This document shows positions 20,301-31,414 of a stretch of 64,000 nt of DNA, piece after piece. Source of the stretch: Blepharisma stoltei (taxonomy: Eukaryota > Ciliophora > Heterotrichea > Heterotrichida > Blepharismidae); assembly GCA_914767885.1 (NCBI GenBank), contig CAJZBQ010000049.1, positions 1 through 64,000 on the forward strand. The letters are read 5' to 3'. Both the position numbers and the translations under genes were made by a program. Position 1 is the first letter of the stretch; each line of letters begins with the position of its first letter. The notes under the pieces are model-generated. The model did no database searches. It was not told the DNA's origin and worked only from the letters and a program-made list of their open reading frames with translations.

Positions 20301-22549
20301 ACAGTTGTAATTGTTAGCTATATAGCTATCCATTTCTGAGTAGGCAAAACCTTGACAGATATAATAAAAACATACCCAAACCAAGACACAATATTTAATT
20401 ATTGGATTCAGTATCAAAAATATATAGTTTTTGATTGTCACATATAATAAACAAGTAATTTTGGGCTAATAATAAATGGGCTTCAATTATTACTAATTAG
20501 TAGATTTAATATAAATTTTGGCACAGAAATTGCTAATTCATTATAAAAAACAGTATAAATTTTTATTTTTATAGTATTTTTATAATAAATGCAGCATACA
20601 TTTGACTGCAGAGGCTGAAAATAACAAAGAATATTATTTGTTATAAGCGAAATCAGCAAAATAGACCCATCTTTGCACTGAGATAAAATAATCCTTTTCC
20701 AATAATCCAAAATAGAATGGCTGTTATTTTCACCTAAAATTGAAATCTCTATCACTTTTTTGACTGCAGATGTATGAATAGGGATCACTTGCTCAGGATG
20801 GTTTTTCTTTACTTCTGGACGGATTGCAGAACTAGCTTGGTTTTGATAACTCGTTTGCGACCTAAAAAACATTCTCGGTGCTTTTGGGTATATTTCGTTT
20901 TGTTTTTCAGGACTTTTTGCTTCAATTTCGTGATTTTCTATTGAAAATTCCCATAGACACATAAGACTGTCTTTTCCACAAGTGACGAGCTTGTTTTTTG
21001 TTAAATAAATGCAGGTTATAGGAGCTTTGTGGTAGGAATAGGTATAGACTAGCTGGTTAGGCTGAAATGGGCACACATAAATATTCCCTAGAGAAGTCCC
21101 AATTAAATAAAATGGCCATTTATCAGTTAGGGCTATAGTGCTAACTGTAATAATTTCGTTTTCTTTGAATAAAAGGTGCAGTCTGCTGTCTGCGTAGCTT
21201 TCATGGCCAATGGATTTTAATGAAAATTGTATAATATTGGTATTGGTAATCTTGTCAGGCTTGAAATCAAGCAAATTCAAAATAATGATAGATTGATGCT
21301 TATAAGAAATAATGAAATCGTTATAAAAAATAGTATTATTAAGTGTCCTGTCGATATATGTGGTTTCGCTTTCCAAACTATTTAAGTTATATTCATCATT
21401 TGCTAAAACTGTCATGATTTTTGATCCTGACTCTCCCAGGAAAAATGCTAGAAATTATCTCCTTTCTGAACAATCAAAAATTTTATATATATATTTGATC
21501 CTTATAATTTAAAAAAAAAATTTAGGCTCCTTAAGCCCCTTAATGGGGAGTGAGCGACTTAAGCTCAATTCATCTTCAGTGATTTCATTTAAAATATTCA
21601 TAGACTCATACCTCAACAAAACCCCATCATTCAAAAAAACAAAAAAATAATAATAAGAAAATCCAATTGAGACTATCGGCTTGTCCATCTCCAAAAATGC
21701 TTTTTCTTGGACTTTTGACATGATCCAGTCCTCATGCAAAAATTGTATGCTTTTCGCGTGAGCAATAGCCATTATCGAGTCAGTCTGGGAAAAACAAAAA
21801 GATGTTGGGTTTTCATCAGTATAGACCTTATACACAGCATCCAGCTTAAACCCAGGAAAATCGTCTTTTCCATACGAGAAATTTTTCAAATCTGGGATTT
21901 TTCAAAACTCGATTTTTCCTCCTAAATCTGACCCTGCAAGATAATTATTTGCCAAATGGTTTCAGCTTGAAATTCACGATACCTTGTTATCCATCGTATA
22001 TGTCGCCAAAATTTCCATTGTCCAGCTATCCACTAAGAAAATATTCATAATTTCTCCAGAAATCGCCAAAAATCGTTGCTGAATAGTGATCATCATATCA
22101 AGCCTCGTAGAATTTGGCAGCGTCCCATTTTCTGAAGAAATTATGCACCGGCCATCTCTGATGTCTCAGCATCTAATGATACTATCAGCATGAAGAGAAG
22201 CAATACACTGATCGCAGCCAATTAAATCAGAATTCAAAGGGGTAATAAAGGTGAGGGCGCGACACTCAACGTCTTTTCCGATTGTGCAGATCACGTGTGG
22301 GAGAAATTTATCTTGAATCTGGGTTCATAAGCTGAGCTAAATTAAATATATTTAAAAAAAAATTAGGAGGATTTGGGGATGGGGTTTTTGATAAAAATTG
22401 GAAATTTATTATAAAAAATATATACAAATTTCACCAGAATCGCATCCCGTGCAAATTTTTTTGTCTTTGATAGAGGTACATGTAATGTTATGAATTAAGC
22501 CTTGGCTGTTCTTGTTCCAGAATATGAATGGAATATTTTCAAGTGACAT
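17397..22549 (-). CDS. WDR7: WDR7 / rabconnectin-3 beta-like WD40 protein
   Basis: Starts at 22549 (MSLENIPFIFWNKNSQGL). N-terminal WD blades include CTGCDSGEICIW, HADSIIRCWDIRDGRC and GSDLGGKIEFWKIPD; a second group includes CGKDSLMCLWEFS and NYLFIICDNQKLYIFDT. A helical middle follows (SAIKRINENSLRLSEAEYLL). The C-terminal blades TQRLAIGTLDKFIVIYDLKT and QWKILEGHEDAVCAIDF strongly recall the WDR7 C-terminus. That family works with rabconnectin-3 alpha in regulating the V-ATPase. Size (about 1,100-1,200 residues) is somewhat shorter than animal WDR7. Interrupted by IESs at 22328-22420, about 21420-21510, 19875-20413, 19418-19513 and a Mutator-like element. Two junctions (near 21500 and 20490) have unresolved frame shifts. 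The exact 3' end is uncertain. Confidence 0.8.
18267..18986. mobile_element. Mutator-like (MULE-type) element with long inverted repeats
   Basis: A 720-bp insertion with inverted arms of roughly 230-270 bp, starting GGAGAACTTTTGGGGACGGC and ending with its complement. The arms are rich in GCAAAA/TTTTGC words. The centre is AT-rich with no ORF. Flanked by a perfect 9-bp duplication ATATAAAGC (18258-18266, 18987-18995). Long arms plus a 9-bp duplication are the Mutator pattern (family knowledge). Excision of one copy joins FIEALY to VSILGLFCNEN exactly in frame. Confidence 0.85.
19418..19513 (-). other. TA-bounded IES, 96 bp
   Basis: AT-rich. Excision between the TAs joins CKGHTSLKEYL to GISFEEPLVSCH in the WDR7-like gene. 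Confidence 0.7.
19875..20413 (-). mobile_element. IES of about 539 bp containing a SINE-like retroposon
   Basis: Flanked by GATACTG on the minus strand, which contains the TA. It holds a retroposon read on the minus strand: head AATTAAATATTGTGTC at about 20400, the TATATCTGTCAAGGTTTTG motif at about 20365, and an AAGATT-type tail near 19930. Excision joins LYIFDT to AIQALERAIPMDQ in frame. Confidence 0.75.
22328..22420 (-). other. TA-bounded IES, 93 bp
   Basis: Excision between TA at 22421-22422 and TA at 22328-22329 joins SGEICI to WTQIQDKFLPH, making a standard WD-blade ending. Confidence 0.82.
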
Positions 22550-23181
22550 TTTTATTAATAAATACACAAGATGAGACTTGATAAATGAAGAAACTGGAGT
22601 TAAGAAAAATTAATTGGGAGAGATTCTTAAAATAAATGAGGTAGGAATGAAAATAGATTTCCTTGATCTTTATATTGTGTGAAGGATTATTAAATAATGA
22701 TATAATAAAATCTTTATGATTGATATATAAAATTCAAGCAAATGCAAGATTACCCTGCAATATTAATCTAGAGGCTATTAGTATTGGTCTATAGTGCAAC
22801 TAATTAAATAAATGAAGCTTAATTTGTATTATTTTTTAATTCTAAATTACATCCCTTTAATTCTTCTCTTCAAGTTTTTGATTCTCTAACTTTTTTATTT
22901 GTTAAATTATTCAATAATCTGAAATTAAGAATTAAAAATAATTTAAAAGACTTTTACAAGCATCAAAAAATAACATAAAATATTTAATAGTTGATAAAAT
23001 AGTGTCGCATCAATTTAAGACTAATTAAACAATAGATGGTTCAATATTTTAAGTAAATTTATTAAACACAATTAATTAATTTATTATATTTGTCAAAATT
23101 TTATATAATATTGGTAGGATGCGTTTATTTAATAATTGCTATTAAATGCAAATTAAATTATTTATTTACAATCTTAATAAC
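22550..23181. other. AT-rich divergent promoter region
   Basis: Between the 5' ends of the WDR7-like gene and the ankyrin-kinase. No gene or element seen. Confidence 0.5.
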
Positions 23182-25218
23182 ATGGAAGGAGGACTTTTCT
23201 CAGGCCTACGCAAGCTTTTATCAGGGTTAGCGTGCTATCAAGCTCGTCCATCTATAGACATCGATAATTTTATGTCATCTAACCATTTTGACAGTCAAAA
23301 TAAAACAGCAGAAGACGCAAGTAACACGACTCATTACAACCACGCTAAAAAATCCCAAAAAACCATCCAAAAGCTGAAAACACATGACGAGACTTCCCCA
23401 AAGTTATATATTTTCTACCATAAATATGCCTATTTTTCTTAAAAAAAAAAAAAATTCTTTATTTCCCAAAAAAATATACAAGAAAAAAATCCTTAACAGT
23501 CACAGAAAAAACTCAAGCAGTCTACCAAGATCAAAATTTCAACGACAAAGATCTCAGCCAATTCCACACAGAGCCTATAAGAAACCCTAAACATTTATAC
23601 TCAAATAAGCGAAAAATCAACGAAATGCTCTGAGAAGCCATAGAAACAGCTGACCCTGACCTCTGCAGAAGTTTATTAGATGAAAAAGTCTATGGATCAT
23701 TAAAGGCACAATTGTCATTTCGAGGAGAAGACAATAAAACCCCCTTACATCTAGCAGTAGAAATCGGGAATATCAAAGTAATAGAAACTTTATTAGAAAA
23801 AGCTGAAAATAGCGACATAAACTCTCAAGACAATAATTGGCAGACTCCTCTACATATAGCCTGCAAAAACGGCAAGAAAAAAATCGCAAAAATCCTGCTC
23901 TCTGCAGGGGCAAGGACTGATATCACAGATACCAAAGGGAAAAAACCATTAGATGTTGCCATAGACTATGGATATCAGCCACTTATAGCAATTTTTAATA
24001 AGCAGACACAAAAAGCGGTCCCAGATTCCCCGCTGCCTTCACAGGAAGACGAGACTATTGAAATACAGACCTTTGAAGAAGCAGAAGTCGAACAAATGAT
24101 GCAAAGACTGTCAACGCCATTTATCCCTAACGACAAAGGTAAAGAAAAAGCATCAAAAGTCCCTGTTTTTGATGAAGAAGAAAAATCTGAAAAGAAAAAA
24201 GTGACTGCCAGCGATTTTGAAGCCATTTCTCAGCTAGGAAAAGGAAGCTTTGGGGAGGTATTTTTAGTCAAAAAAATAGGCACTGACAAGCTATATGCTA
24301 TGAAAATTTTGAGAAAAAATAAAATTATTGGCCAAAATCTCGTAAAATATGCCCTGACTGAAAGAAATGTGATGAGCTATTTTAATCACCCTTTTATTGT
24401 AGGGCTAAAATATGCGTTTCAGACTACTGATAAATTATTTTTAATACTGGATTATTGCCCTGGTGGCGATTTGACGTCTTATATAATAAAAGAAAAAAAA
24501 TTTGACGAGAAAAGAGCAAGGATTTATTTATGTGAAATTTTATTAGCACTAGAAGAGCTACATAAACGAGATATTATTTATAGAGATTTAAAGCCAGATA
24601 ATGTAGTATTAGACGCCCAAGGCCATGCAATGCTTACTGATTTCGGGTTATCGAAAGAAGGGGTTTTTGATAATAATTCAGCCAAATCGTTTTGTGGGAG
24701 TGTTGCATATTTGGCACCAGAAATGCTAAAAAGAAAAGGCCATGGGAAAGCAGTGGACTGATATTTATTAGGGGTTTTATCCTTTTTTATATTAAATAGG
24801 TGCTTATTTATAAGAAAATTGGCATTGAAAATAGTAGAGGATACTATATGAGATGCTTGTAGGAGTCCCACCTTATTATGCAAATAATAGGGAGCAGCTA
24901 TTTTATAACATCCAAAACGCAAAATTAAAACTTCCTCCTTTTTTAAGCCCAGAAGCTAAAAACCTGTTAAAAGGGCTACTAGAAAGAGACCCGAATAGAA
25001 GACTAGGAAGCCATTATGACGCTGAAGAAATCAAAAGATATGAGTTTTTTGATGGGATTGACTGGGCAAAAGTTATGAGAAGGGAGCTAAAACCGCCAAA
25101 GCCTGCCAGAAAATTTATACCGCCGACGAATATGCCACAATATAAAGTTCGAGGGAGGCAGCATTCGCCTGAAAGTGATGCAAACAGGCTTGAAAATTGG
25201 ACTTTTATTGCTGAGTAG
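23182..25218 (+). CDS. AGC-family protein kinase with N-terminal ankyrin repeats, 634 residues
   Basis: Exons 23182-23410, 23479-24779 and 24844-25218 sum to 635 codons. MEGGLFSGLRKLL is chosen as start; an upstream ATG at 23146 is possible. Two ankyrin repeats (KTPLHLAVEIGNIKVIETLL and QTPLHIACKNGKKKIAKILL) lie at about residues 180-245. The kinase domain has GKGSFGEVF, AMKIL (Lys), YRDLKPDN (Tyr in place of the usual His of HRD), DFGLSKEG, SFCGSVAYLAPEML and a C-tail FFDGIDW...PPKPARKFIPP ending RLENWTF, typical of AGC kinases. Trp is TGA at NEMLWEA and AVDWYLL. The fusion suggests a signalling kinase; substrate unknown. Confidence 0.9.
23411..23478 (+). other. TA-bounded IES, 68 bp
   Basis: TA at 23409-23410 and 23477-23478. 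Excision joins TSPKLY to TRKKSLTVTEK in frame. Confidence 0.82.
24780..24843 (+). other. TA-bounded IES, 64 bp
   Basis: TA at 24778-24779 and 24842-24843. Excision joins WYLLGVL to LYEMLVGVPPYY, the standard kinase subdomain IX-X sequence, so the boundary is well supported. Confidence 0.92.
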
Positions 25219-25240
25219 CTGTAAAAATATGATATGGCCC

Positions 25241-25766
25241 ATACCTCTATATTGATCGCTTTATCGAACAAAATGTAAAGGACAGTTGAATGACCAAGGC
25301 AGACTCTCTTAAATTCATTTAAATTTGCTAAACAGCATATTATGAGTCATTAAGAACTTATAAAGAATAGCAGCGCTCAATACAAACTTTAGCTTTAATA
25401 GAGCAATTGATCATACTCAAATTGTTTATTAGAAATTTAACCTTCCGCAAAAAAACAAATCGATTTTTTTAATTTTAAATCCATTTAAATTTGCTAATGA
25501 GTATCATATAAGCCATTAAAGAACAATCAGCGCTCAGTAAAAACTTTGGCTTTTATAGAGCAATTATCATAATCAAATTGAGATTGTTTTCTTTAAATAT
25601 CTATCTATTGAGTCTAAAAGGGTATCTCAATTGTCAACCATTTTGACATACCACGTTTTAATGCTACCTGTATAGAGATATAGCTCGTCCCTTTGAGAGA
25701 GTCTGTCTTGGTCATTCATCTATCTATTGCATTTTGTTCGATAAATAAATCTATATTGGGGGTATA
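25241..25766. mobile_element. TIR element of about 525 bp
   Basis: Imperfect terminal inverted repeats of about 65 bp. The left arm contains TTTATCGAACAAAATG and GAATGACCAAGGCAGACTC; the right arm is their inverse. Inside are two diverged direct copies of a roughly 150-bp unit with ATTTAAATTTGCTAA and TAGAGCAATT. No ORF. A truncated relative lies at about 37550-37680. It lies between genes. Confidence 0.7.
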
Positions 25767-26195
25767 GTCTATATATTAATTAAAATAAGGGTATTTATTA
25801 TGCCAAAATGGCTGAGAGTTCTAAAATATTGTTCACCAAATAGCTTAAAACTACTTTTTTTCTAGCAAAATATTTTAAAATATTAATATTTCCTTGAAAA
25901 CTCTCAAAATCCAATTAAAAAATCTTCAAAAGTAATTTTTTAATAAGCCTTTATTTATCACTTACAAACTTTCCTTCCTCCCTTCCATAATTATTTATTT
26001 TTTTAATATTCTCCTCCCTCTATTTTTCCGCTTTCAATCTCCTATATCCCAATTCCTATCCTTCGCCATTAAAAATCAATGGAGTATCCTCTCTAGCTCA
26101 AATACTTTGCCTAAAAAATATTTATATAAAACAAATTTATATTTATCCCTAATCTCATATCTTTTAATATCTCCTAGATTCCATATGGTTCCAAA
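25767..26195. other. AT-rich intergenic
   Basis: Pyrimidine-rich upstream of the oxygenase start. Nothing else seen. Confidence 0.5.
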
Positions 26196-27518
26196 ATGGT
26201 TTCTTATAATAAATCAATGGACGCCCCACTTGTAGTTGACCTTGGTGGATTTCTCGACCATCTGGCTCACCACCCTCACGAGCCTATTCCTCCAGCAGTA
26301 AGAGACGAATGCCAAAAAGTCGTCGACACTTTCCACAATACAGGGATCTTAATTGCCCGTGACCCTAGAGTTAACGAACAAATCAACTGGGACTTCCTCG
26401 ACATGATGGAGCATTACTTCAGAAGAGCTGGGAATCAGCTTTACAATGGAGAAAAAGTGGCTGAGGTCCACCCTGAACTGCATTTCCAAGTTGGAGCGAC
26501 TCCAGAAAATGTCGAAAAGGCGAGGAACCATTGTGAAAGAATTAATAATTTGCCAGAAGACTCAAAGGCGGTGACTGAGTGCCCACCTCAATATGATGCT
26601 AAGTGGAGATATAAAATAATAATTAAATATATGGAAAATATAAGGGCTCTAAGGGACTATTTACTATTATATCAGCATTATAAGCCTATTTCTATAAAAA
26701 ATATAGAAATTTTAGCTATAAATAAAGCTTAAAATTTTTCATCATAATTATAAAAAAAAAATTAAATAAATAAATAATGACCTAATAAAGAATACTTCTG
26801 GAGAATCGGAGACTTCTCAGCCCATCGCTCAGACGTCGAATACGAAAACGTCGTCCCTCCAGATTTCCCACAATGGACTGAACTAATGAACACCTGGGGA
26901 TCTCTCATGCTCAGAACCGTAGAAACAGTCGTCAGGATGTTCGAAATCGCTGCTGGCGTCCAGCCAGAAAAAATCGTGGACATGCTCAGAGGCGCTCCAC
27001 ATCTACTTGCCCCAACTGGCTCTGACCTAAACAAATTTGGCAAAGGATCAGTCTTCGCAGGCTACCATTATGACTTAAACTTCATCACAATCCACGGAAA
27101 ATCAAGATTCCCAGGACTTTCAGCGTGGCTTAGAAATAACCAAAAAATTGATGTCGCAGTGCCTAGTGGCTGTTTATTGCTTCAAGCTGGGAAACTTTTT
27201 GAATATATAACAGGCGGGTACGTCTTGGCAGGATACCATGAGGTCGTTTTTAATGAAAGGACACAAGCAGCGGTAAATACAGCAAGAGAGACTGGCAGAA
27301 TTCTATGGAGAGTCAGCAGTACCTTGTTCAGCCATATCAGACATGACGTGGTTCTGCATCCGATGGAAGAGTTTGCTGATAGATTTCCATTGCCAAGAGA
27401 AGAGACAATAGCGAAGTATCCACCACTTACAGCAGCTGACAGCTTGAAAGAAGAGCTTAGACTGATCAATCTTTGGAAAAACGAAAACCCAGAGGCACCA
27501 GCCAGCAGAGGCTATTAA
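26196..27518 (+). CDS. 2-oxoglutarate/Fe(II)-dependent (isopenicillin-N-synthase-like) oxygenase, 379 residues
   Basis: Exons 26196-26611 and 26795-27518 give 380 codons. The N-terminal DAPLVVDLGGFLDHLAHH with IPPAVRDECQKVVDTF and NTGILIARDPRV matches the DIOX_N part of the family. The double-stranded beta-helix carries FAGYHYDLNFITIHG (HxD iron ligands) and AGYHEVVFN (distal His). The 2-oxoglutarate Arg is less clear; a candidate is NERTQAAVNTARE or RILWRVSS. A downstream ATG at 26217 (MDAPLVV) is an alternative start. Codon use is GC-richer than neighbours. Substrate cannot be inferred. Confidence 0.85.
26612..26794 (+). other. TA-bounded IES, 183 bp
   Basis: TA at 26610-26611 and 26793-26794. 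Excision joins YDAKWRY to FWRIGDFSAHRS in frame. Confidence 0.88.
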
Positions 27519-27549
27519 TTTAATTAGAAATTAACGTTATAAACATATT

Positions 27550-28510
27550 TAATAGGAGTAACAGAAATTTGATCAAGAAAAAAAGCGATTAAAGATTTCT
27601 TAGTTATGATGGAAAATACATGAGGACAGAAAAATTAGGCTTGTTGAAGCAGATTTTATGACTCTATTAGAAATGATCATAGAAGAGTTTAGAAAAGAGA
27701 TATAATCGAAATAGAGAAGAGGCCAAGGAAAAAATTATAGGAACTATAGGACGTTAGAAAGAAAAACAATTAGTTAATAGATGAAATAGAAGAATTTAAT
27801 TATTAACGCCCCCCCATCCTTGATCGAACGATTTTCATATCATGGAAATTTTTATATATATAAAAATATATTAGTTATCAAAAGCTTGGGAGATGTGCCT
27901 AATCAAGTTTTTTTCAGAGCTTTGAGACGACAAAAAGCTGCGGAATTAACCATTCGAAGTGATTTAGTCATCAGCCTAGGCTTAAAAACTCAACAATCTA
28001 AAAATAGAGATTCTTTAAAATTTAAAATTTTTAATTCAATAAGGAACAAATTAAAATTTATACAGTTTAAAAGGGTAACCAATAAATCAAAATATTAAAA
28101 ATTGGGATTTTTACGAAATTAATTCAATTTTTTACTGTAAAATTAATTATTAAATACTCTTAACCCTCTTATTTAAAAATATATAAAAAAAAGCATATAT
28201 TTTTTTATTTTATATATAAATTTGTTTTTTAACCCCCCACCTTGATCGAACGATCGATCAAGGATTTTGGGGGAGTAAGCAAATTATTATATCAATCTGA
28301 GGAATTTTGTCGGATTTGGATGAGGATGAAGCTGATTTTGCTGAAATGGAGGTTAATAGACTTATTTTTTTTGACATTATCTTTATAACATACAGTAGAA
28401 AGAGGATTAACAAAGAAGTCTTCCAAAAACCCAAGCACTTAAGATGTTTGGACAAATTAAAAGAGGAATCAAAAATTTGGAAGAGAAAAGATACAAATTT
28501 TAAAATTTAA
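27550..28510 (+). pseudogene. Disrupted gene of unknown function, split by a MITE
   Basis: Protein-like pieces on the plus strand in shifting frames: GVTEIWSRKKAIKDFLVMM, RKIRLVEADFMTLLEMIIEE, NREEAKEKIIGTIGR and LIDEIEEFN. After the MITE come LSDLDEDEADFAEMEVNRL and RINKEVFQKPKHLRCLD to KDTNFKI, stop at 28510. At least three frame shifts lie before the MITE. That is more than elsewhere, so decay is likely, although assembly error cannot be excluded. No family recognised. Confidence 0.45.
27807..28275. mobile_element. MITE family 2, copy 1
   Basis: A 469-bp element flanked by TAA (27804-27806, 28276-28278). The 5' end is CGCCCCCCCATCCTTGATCG; the 3' end contains a hairpin CCTTGATCGAACGATCGATC followed by AAGG and a G run. 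The layout mirrors family 1 (C-run, motif, body, inverted motif hairpin, G-run) but with a different motif. Confidence 0.85.
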
Positions 28511-29319
28511 TTTTAATAGAATATGTATGTGAGGAAAATAAAGACTTGGATTAATTTTTAATCTATATTGTTTATATGCATTGCAATTGCAATAAAATGC
28601 AGTAGCATCTTTAAAGAAATCTATCTTGATTTTGGCTTTAGACTTATTGTATTTGTGATATTAATTGTAAAGCTTCCTTAAGTAAAAATAAATTAATTGC
28701 AATAAAATTAAATAGGCATAAGTTTTAATAATTCTTTATATGTAATTATAAGATTCTATAATAGCTTTTTCCCTTTTCCTTAAAAAGCTTTCATTTTTTA
28801 TTTGTTTATAGCTCCGGTCCCATTTTTTCCCGTTTAGGGGCAATACCTTCACTTAATAGGCCACGAAAATGTCATTTTTCTGGCAAACTCAATTTAAAAT
28901 TGTTAAATTCAAATTATTATAGCCCATATTTGTCAATTTTAATTAATAAAATTGGGCATTTGCGTTGCCTATTCACTAGGAATAGCCATTACTGCTAAAG
29001 ACCCTACAAGAGTTCTCAATCTATATTCTAGCCAGAAAAAATGATGACTCATAAAACAAAAATTTCAATTGTCTTTTTGCTACCCTGCATTATTCTTTAA
29101 TCTAAATTGCATTTGCTCAAATAATCCTTTACAATTCCTTTTCAATTATTATTTTTCTTCATTTTCTATTTTAATTATTTACATGCTTTCACAAATCCTT
29201 CTCTTGATTACCTACACTTATATTCATTTTTAACGTCACGAAATTTTATAACAGAGATTTTTTATCATTCTCTTGAGAAGTAATCCATTTTAGCTGGAAG
29301 AGCTATAAAACAATTAAAG
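28511..29319. other. AT-rich intergenic, nothing seen
   Basis: No coding or repeat signal found; presumably the promoter of the membrane-protein gene lies at its right end. Confidence 0.5.
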
Positions 29320-30058
29320 ATGAATTCTGATCTCAAATACAGTGAGAAACTCAGCTCAAGCCTGATTGAAAACTTATACGTTGAAGAGGAGCCGCGGTCC
29401 TCTAAATACGAACTTCAGTCAGACGATAGACTTGAGCTTGAAGAACTTATTGATGGCCACCTAATTTTAGGATTCTGGGTACACAGACCTGGTTTTAGCC
29501 GCCTATCAAGGCTTTTTACCTTAATAACAGTTGTGCTCTTTGAGCTCATGCTTGAAGAAGTGCTACTTTTTGTGTATGGGAATAGTGATAATGGAGAAAT
29601 TATGGGGAATTTATCCATTATTTGCAGAAATCAGATTTATTTGACTTATTGTTACAAAATTTCTACCAAAAAATGGATATTTTTTCAAAAACCCTGAAAT
29701 TATGGGATCCCAAGACTTAGTTTCGAATTACATAAACAAGTACCTGGGTTATACCATTTTGGCAGTCATTACAGTGATACCGATTGAAGCCTTTATGATA
29801 GCTTCCTTGAGCTTAAACAGAAAACAAACATCGAATTGGGCTGCAGCTTCAATTGTGATAGGAATTTTGATCATGATTGGATCTGTTGTTGGGATTTTTG
29901 TTATGAACTCCCAGATGGATTTTGAATGGTACGCGTTGTGGGGCTTAAGCTTCTTTACCGGAATATTGCTAGAAGCTGGCATCGTCGAAAGCTTTTTTAT
30001 GTTTGCAAGATACTTTGTCATTCAGAGTTTCGGGCCTTTTGACAAATATATAAAATAA
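29320..30058 (+). CDS. Multi-pass membrane protein, paralogue A, 212 residues
   Basis: Exons 29320-29602 and 29703-30058 give 213 codons. The soluble N-terminus MNSDLKYSEKLSSSLIENLY is acidic. Then RPGFSRLSRLFTLITVVLFE begins the first of about four hydrophobic segments (others: YTILAVITVIPIEAFMIASL, SIVIGILIMIGSVVGIFVM and LSFFTGILLEAGIVESFFMF). The SRLSRLF-then-helix layout recalls the membrane region after the GPS/PLAT part of polycystin-1-type proteins, but this is only a resemblance. Its closest relative is the inverted copy at 31415-32464. Confidence 0.75.
29603..29702 (+). other. TA-bounded IES, 100 bp
   Basis: Flanked by the 11-bp direct repeat GAAATTATGGG containing the TA (29601-29602, 29701-29702). 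Excision joins NSDNGEIM to GSQDLVSNYIN. Confidence 0.88.
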
Positions 30059-31414
30059 TGAGATAAATAACTATTAGGACTTTAATTAATCTCACGAAAA
30101 ATATTGGTTACTCTCAAAATTTTTGGAGAAAATACCATAAACACTTCATATTTAGTTGACCTCTTCTTTATCAGTCAATAAAATTTTGGATTAAATTACA
30201 TAAAACTTACCTGAAGCATTTTTCAGACTTTTCCAGTGCCTAAATTTGTTCATCTAATCAACAATTTTACCTTATTCAAGTATTTCAATGCTATTTTCAA
30301 GCTAGAGCTGCTTAATATCTCACCTTTATAAATTAATTGATAGAAATTCTATAACATCAAAATCGAATTTTCTTTTATTATTTAAACGTGCTATATATAG
30401 ATTATTCAATTCATATTAAAATTGAATAAAGTTTCAAGCTCTTATAGAATAAACCATTTTAATTACTTCTATTATTGAGCCTAGCATCGAGGTTTTGTAT
30501 AATCTCTTCTGAAACTTCTGATGATTTATCGAGCTCTTGAATGTACTTTTCAAGCTTCTCAATGGTCTTATTTACTCATGATTATTTCCTGGGGAATACT
30601 CAATTTAATAGTTCGCTCATGTTGTATAAAATGCCGCACATTCTCGTCTCTTTAATTTAACTTTAAAGTCATTTTCTATGAGTCAGAAGTATTTTCCGTG
30701 AGTCAATAGTACTGGCTTATCCTCGCTGAACTTTATTTTAATTATTTTTCAATTTTACGAAATGATTAGAGAAAAAGAATAAAATAAATCATGATTTTAT
30801 TTCTTAAGATTTAAACTTAATTTCCCAGCTAGCAAGTTCAAATTTAAATTATGGCTCATTTTTCATTAATACCTTAACTATCTAGAAGATAAGGATAAGA
30901 TTTATAATTTAAATCTTAATTATAAATAAAATTGAAGCCTCATTGAATAAAATATTTAAAAGTTTATTCAGAAATAGCTTGATATTTTAGCATCAGCATA
31001 ATAAATTAAAAAAGTAAATAAATTTGACTGCACTAAAATATTTAATATTAAATATAAATGGAATAAAGCACAAGTGTATTTTGAAAGCTCAACAAATATT
31101 ATTTATTTTCGTTTTTTTAGGATTATTTGCCGTACCTGATAGTTAAATTGGATAACATTTCTTGCTTTTTTTAAATTGAGCCTGTAAATTAATTAAATAA
31201 GGTTAAAAAGCTCATATAATAGTATACTAGCGAAAAATTATTCAGTTTGATTAAAAAAAAGACTATAGAAAGGTGCTTAGATTTTAAGAATTCAAGGTAT
31301 TCTCTGCATTATAGCAATGCCAAGTGCTCATGAATAATTTCGCAGCATGATTTTGACCTATAGAAAGTATAATAGAGAGAACTATTTATTTAAGATAAAA
31401 ACACTATTTGATTT
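30059..31414. other. AT-rich spacer between inverted paralogues
   Basis: Apart from the small ORF at 30459-30620 I see nothing. Confidence 0.5.
30459..30620 (-). CDS. Small coiled-coil ORF with one in-frame TAA
   Basis: Starts MSELLNWVFPRK, then one TAA, then SWVNKTIEKLEKYIQELDKS and a stop at 30459. Both sides of the TAA read as protein with TGA as Trp, so a tiny removable segment or an indel is likely. About 53 residues. Confidence 0.35.

Noticed and set aside
28375-28397. 23-bp TA-bounded segment as an IES
   Set aside because: Both the joined and unjoined frames are open, and 23 bp is well below the other IES sizes here.
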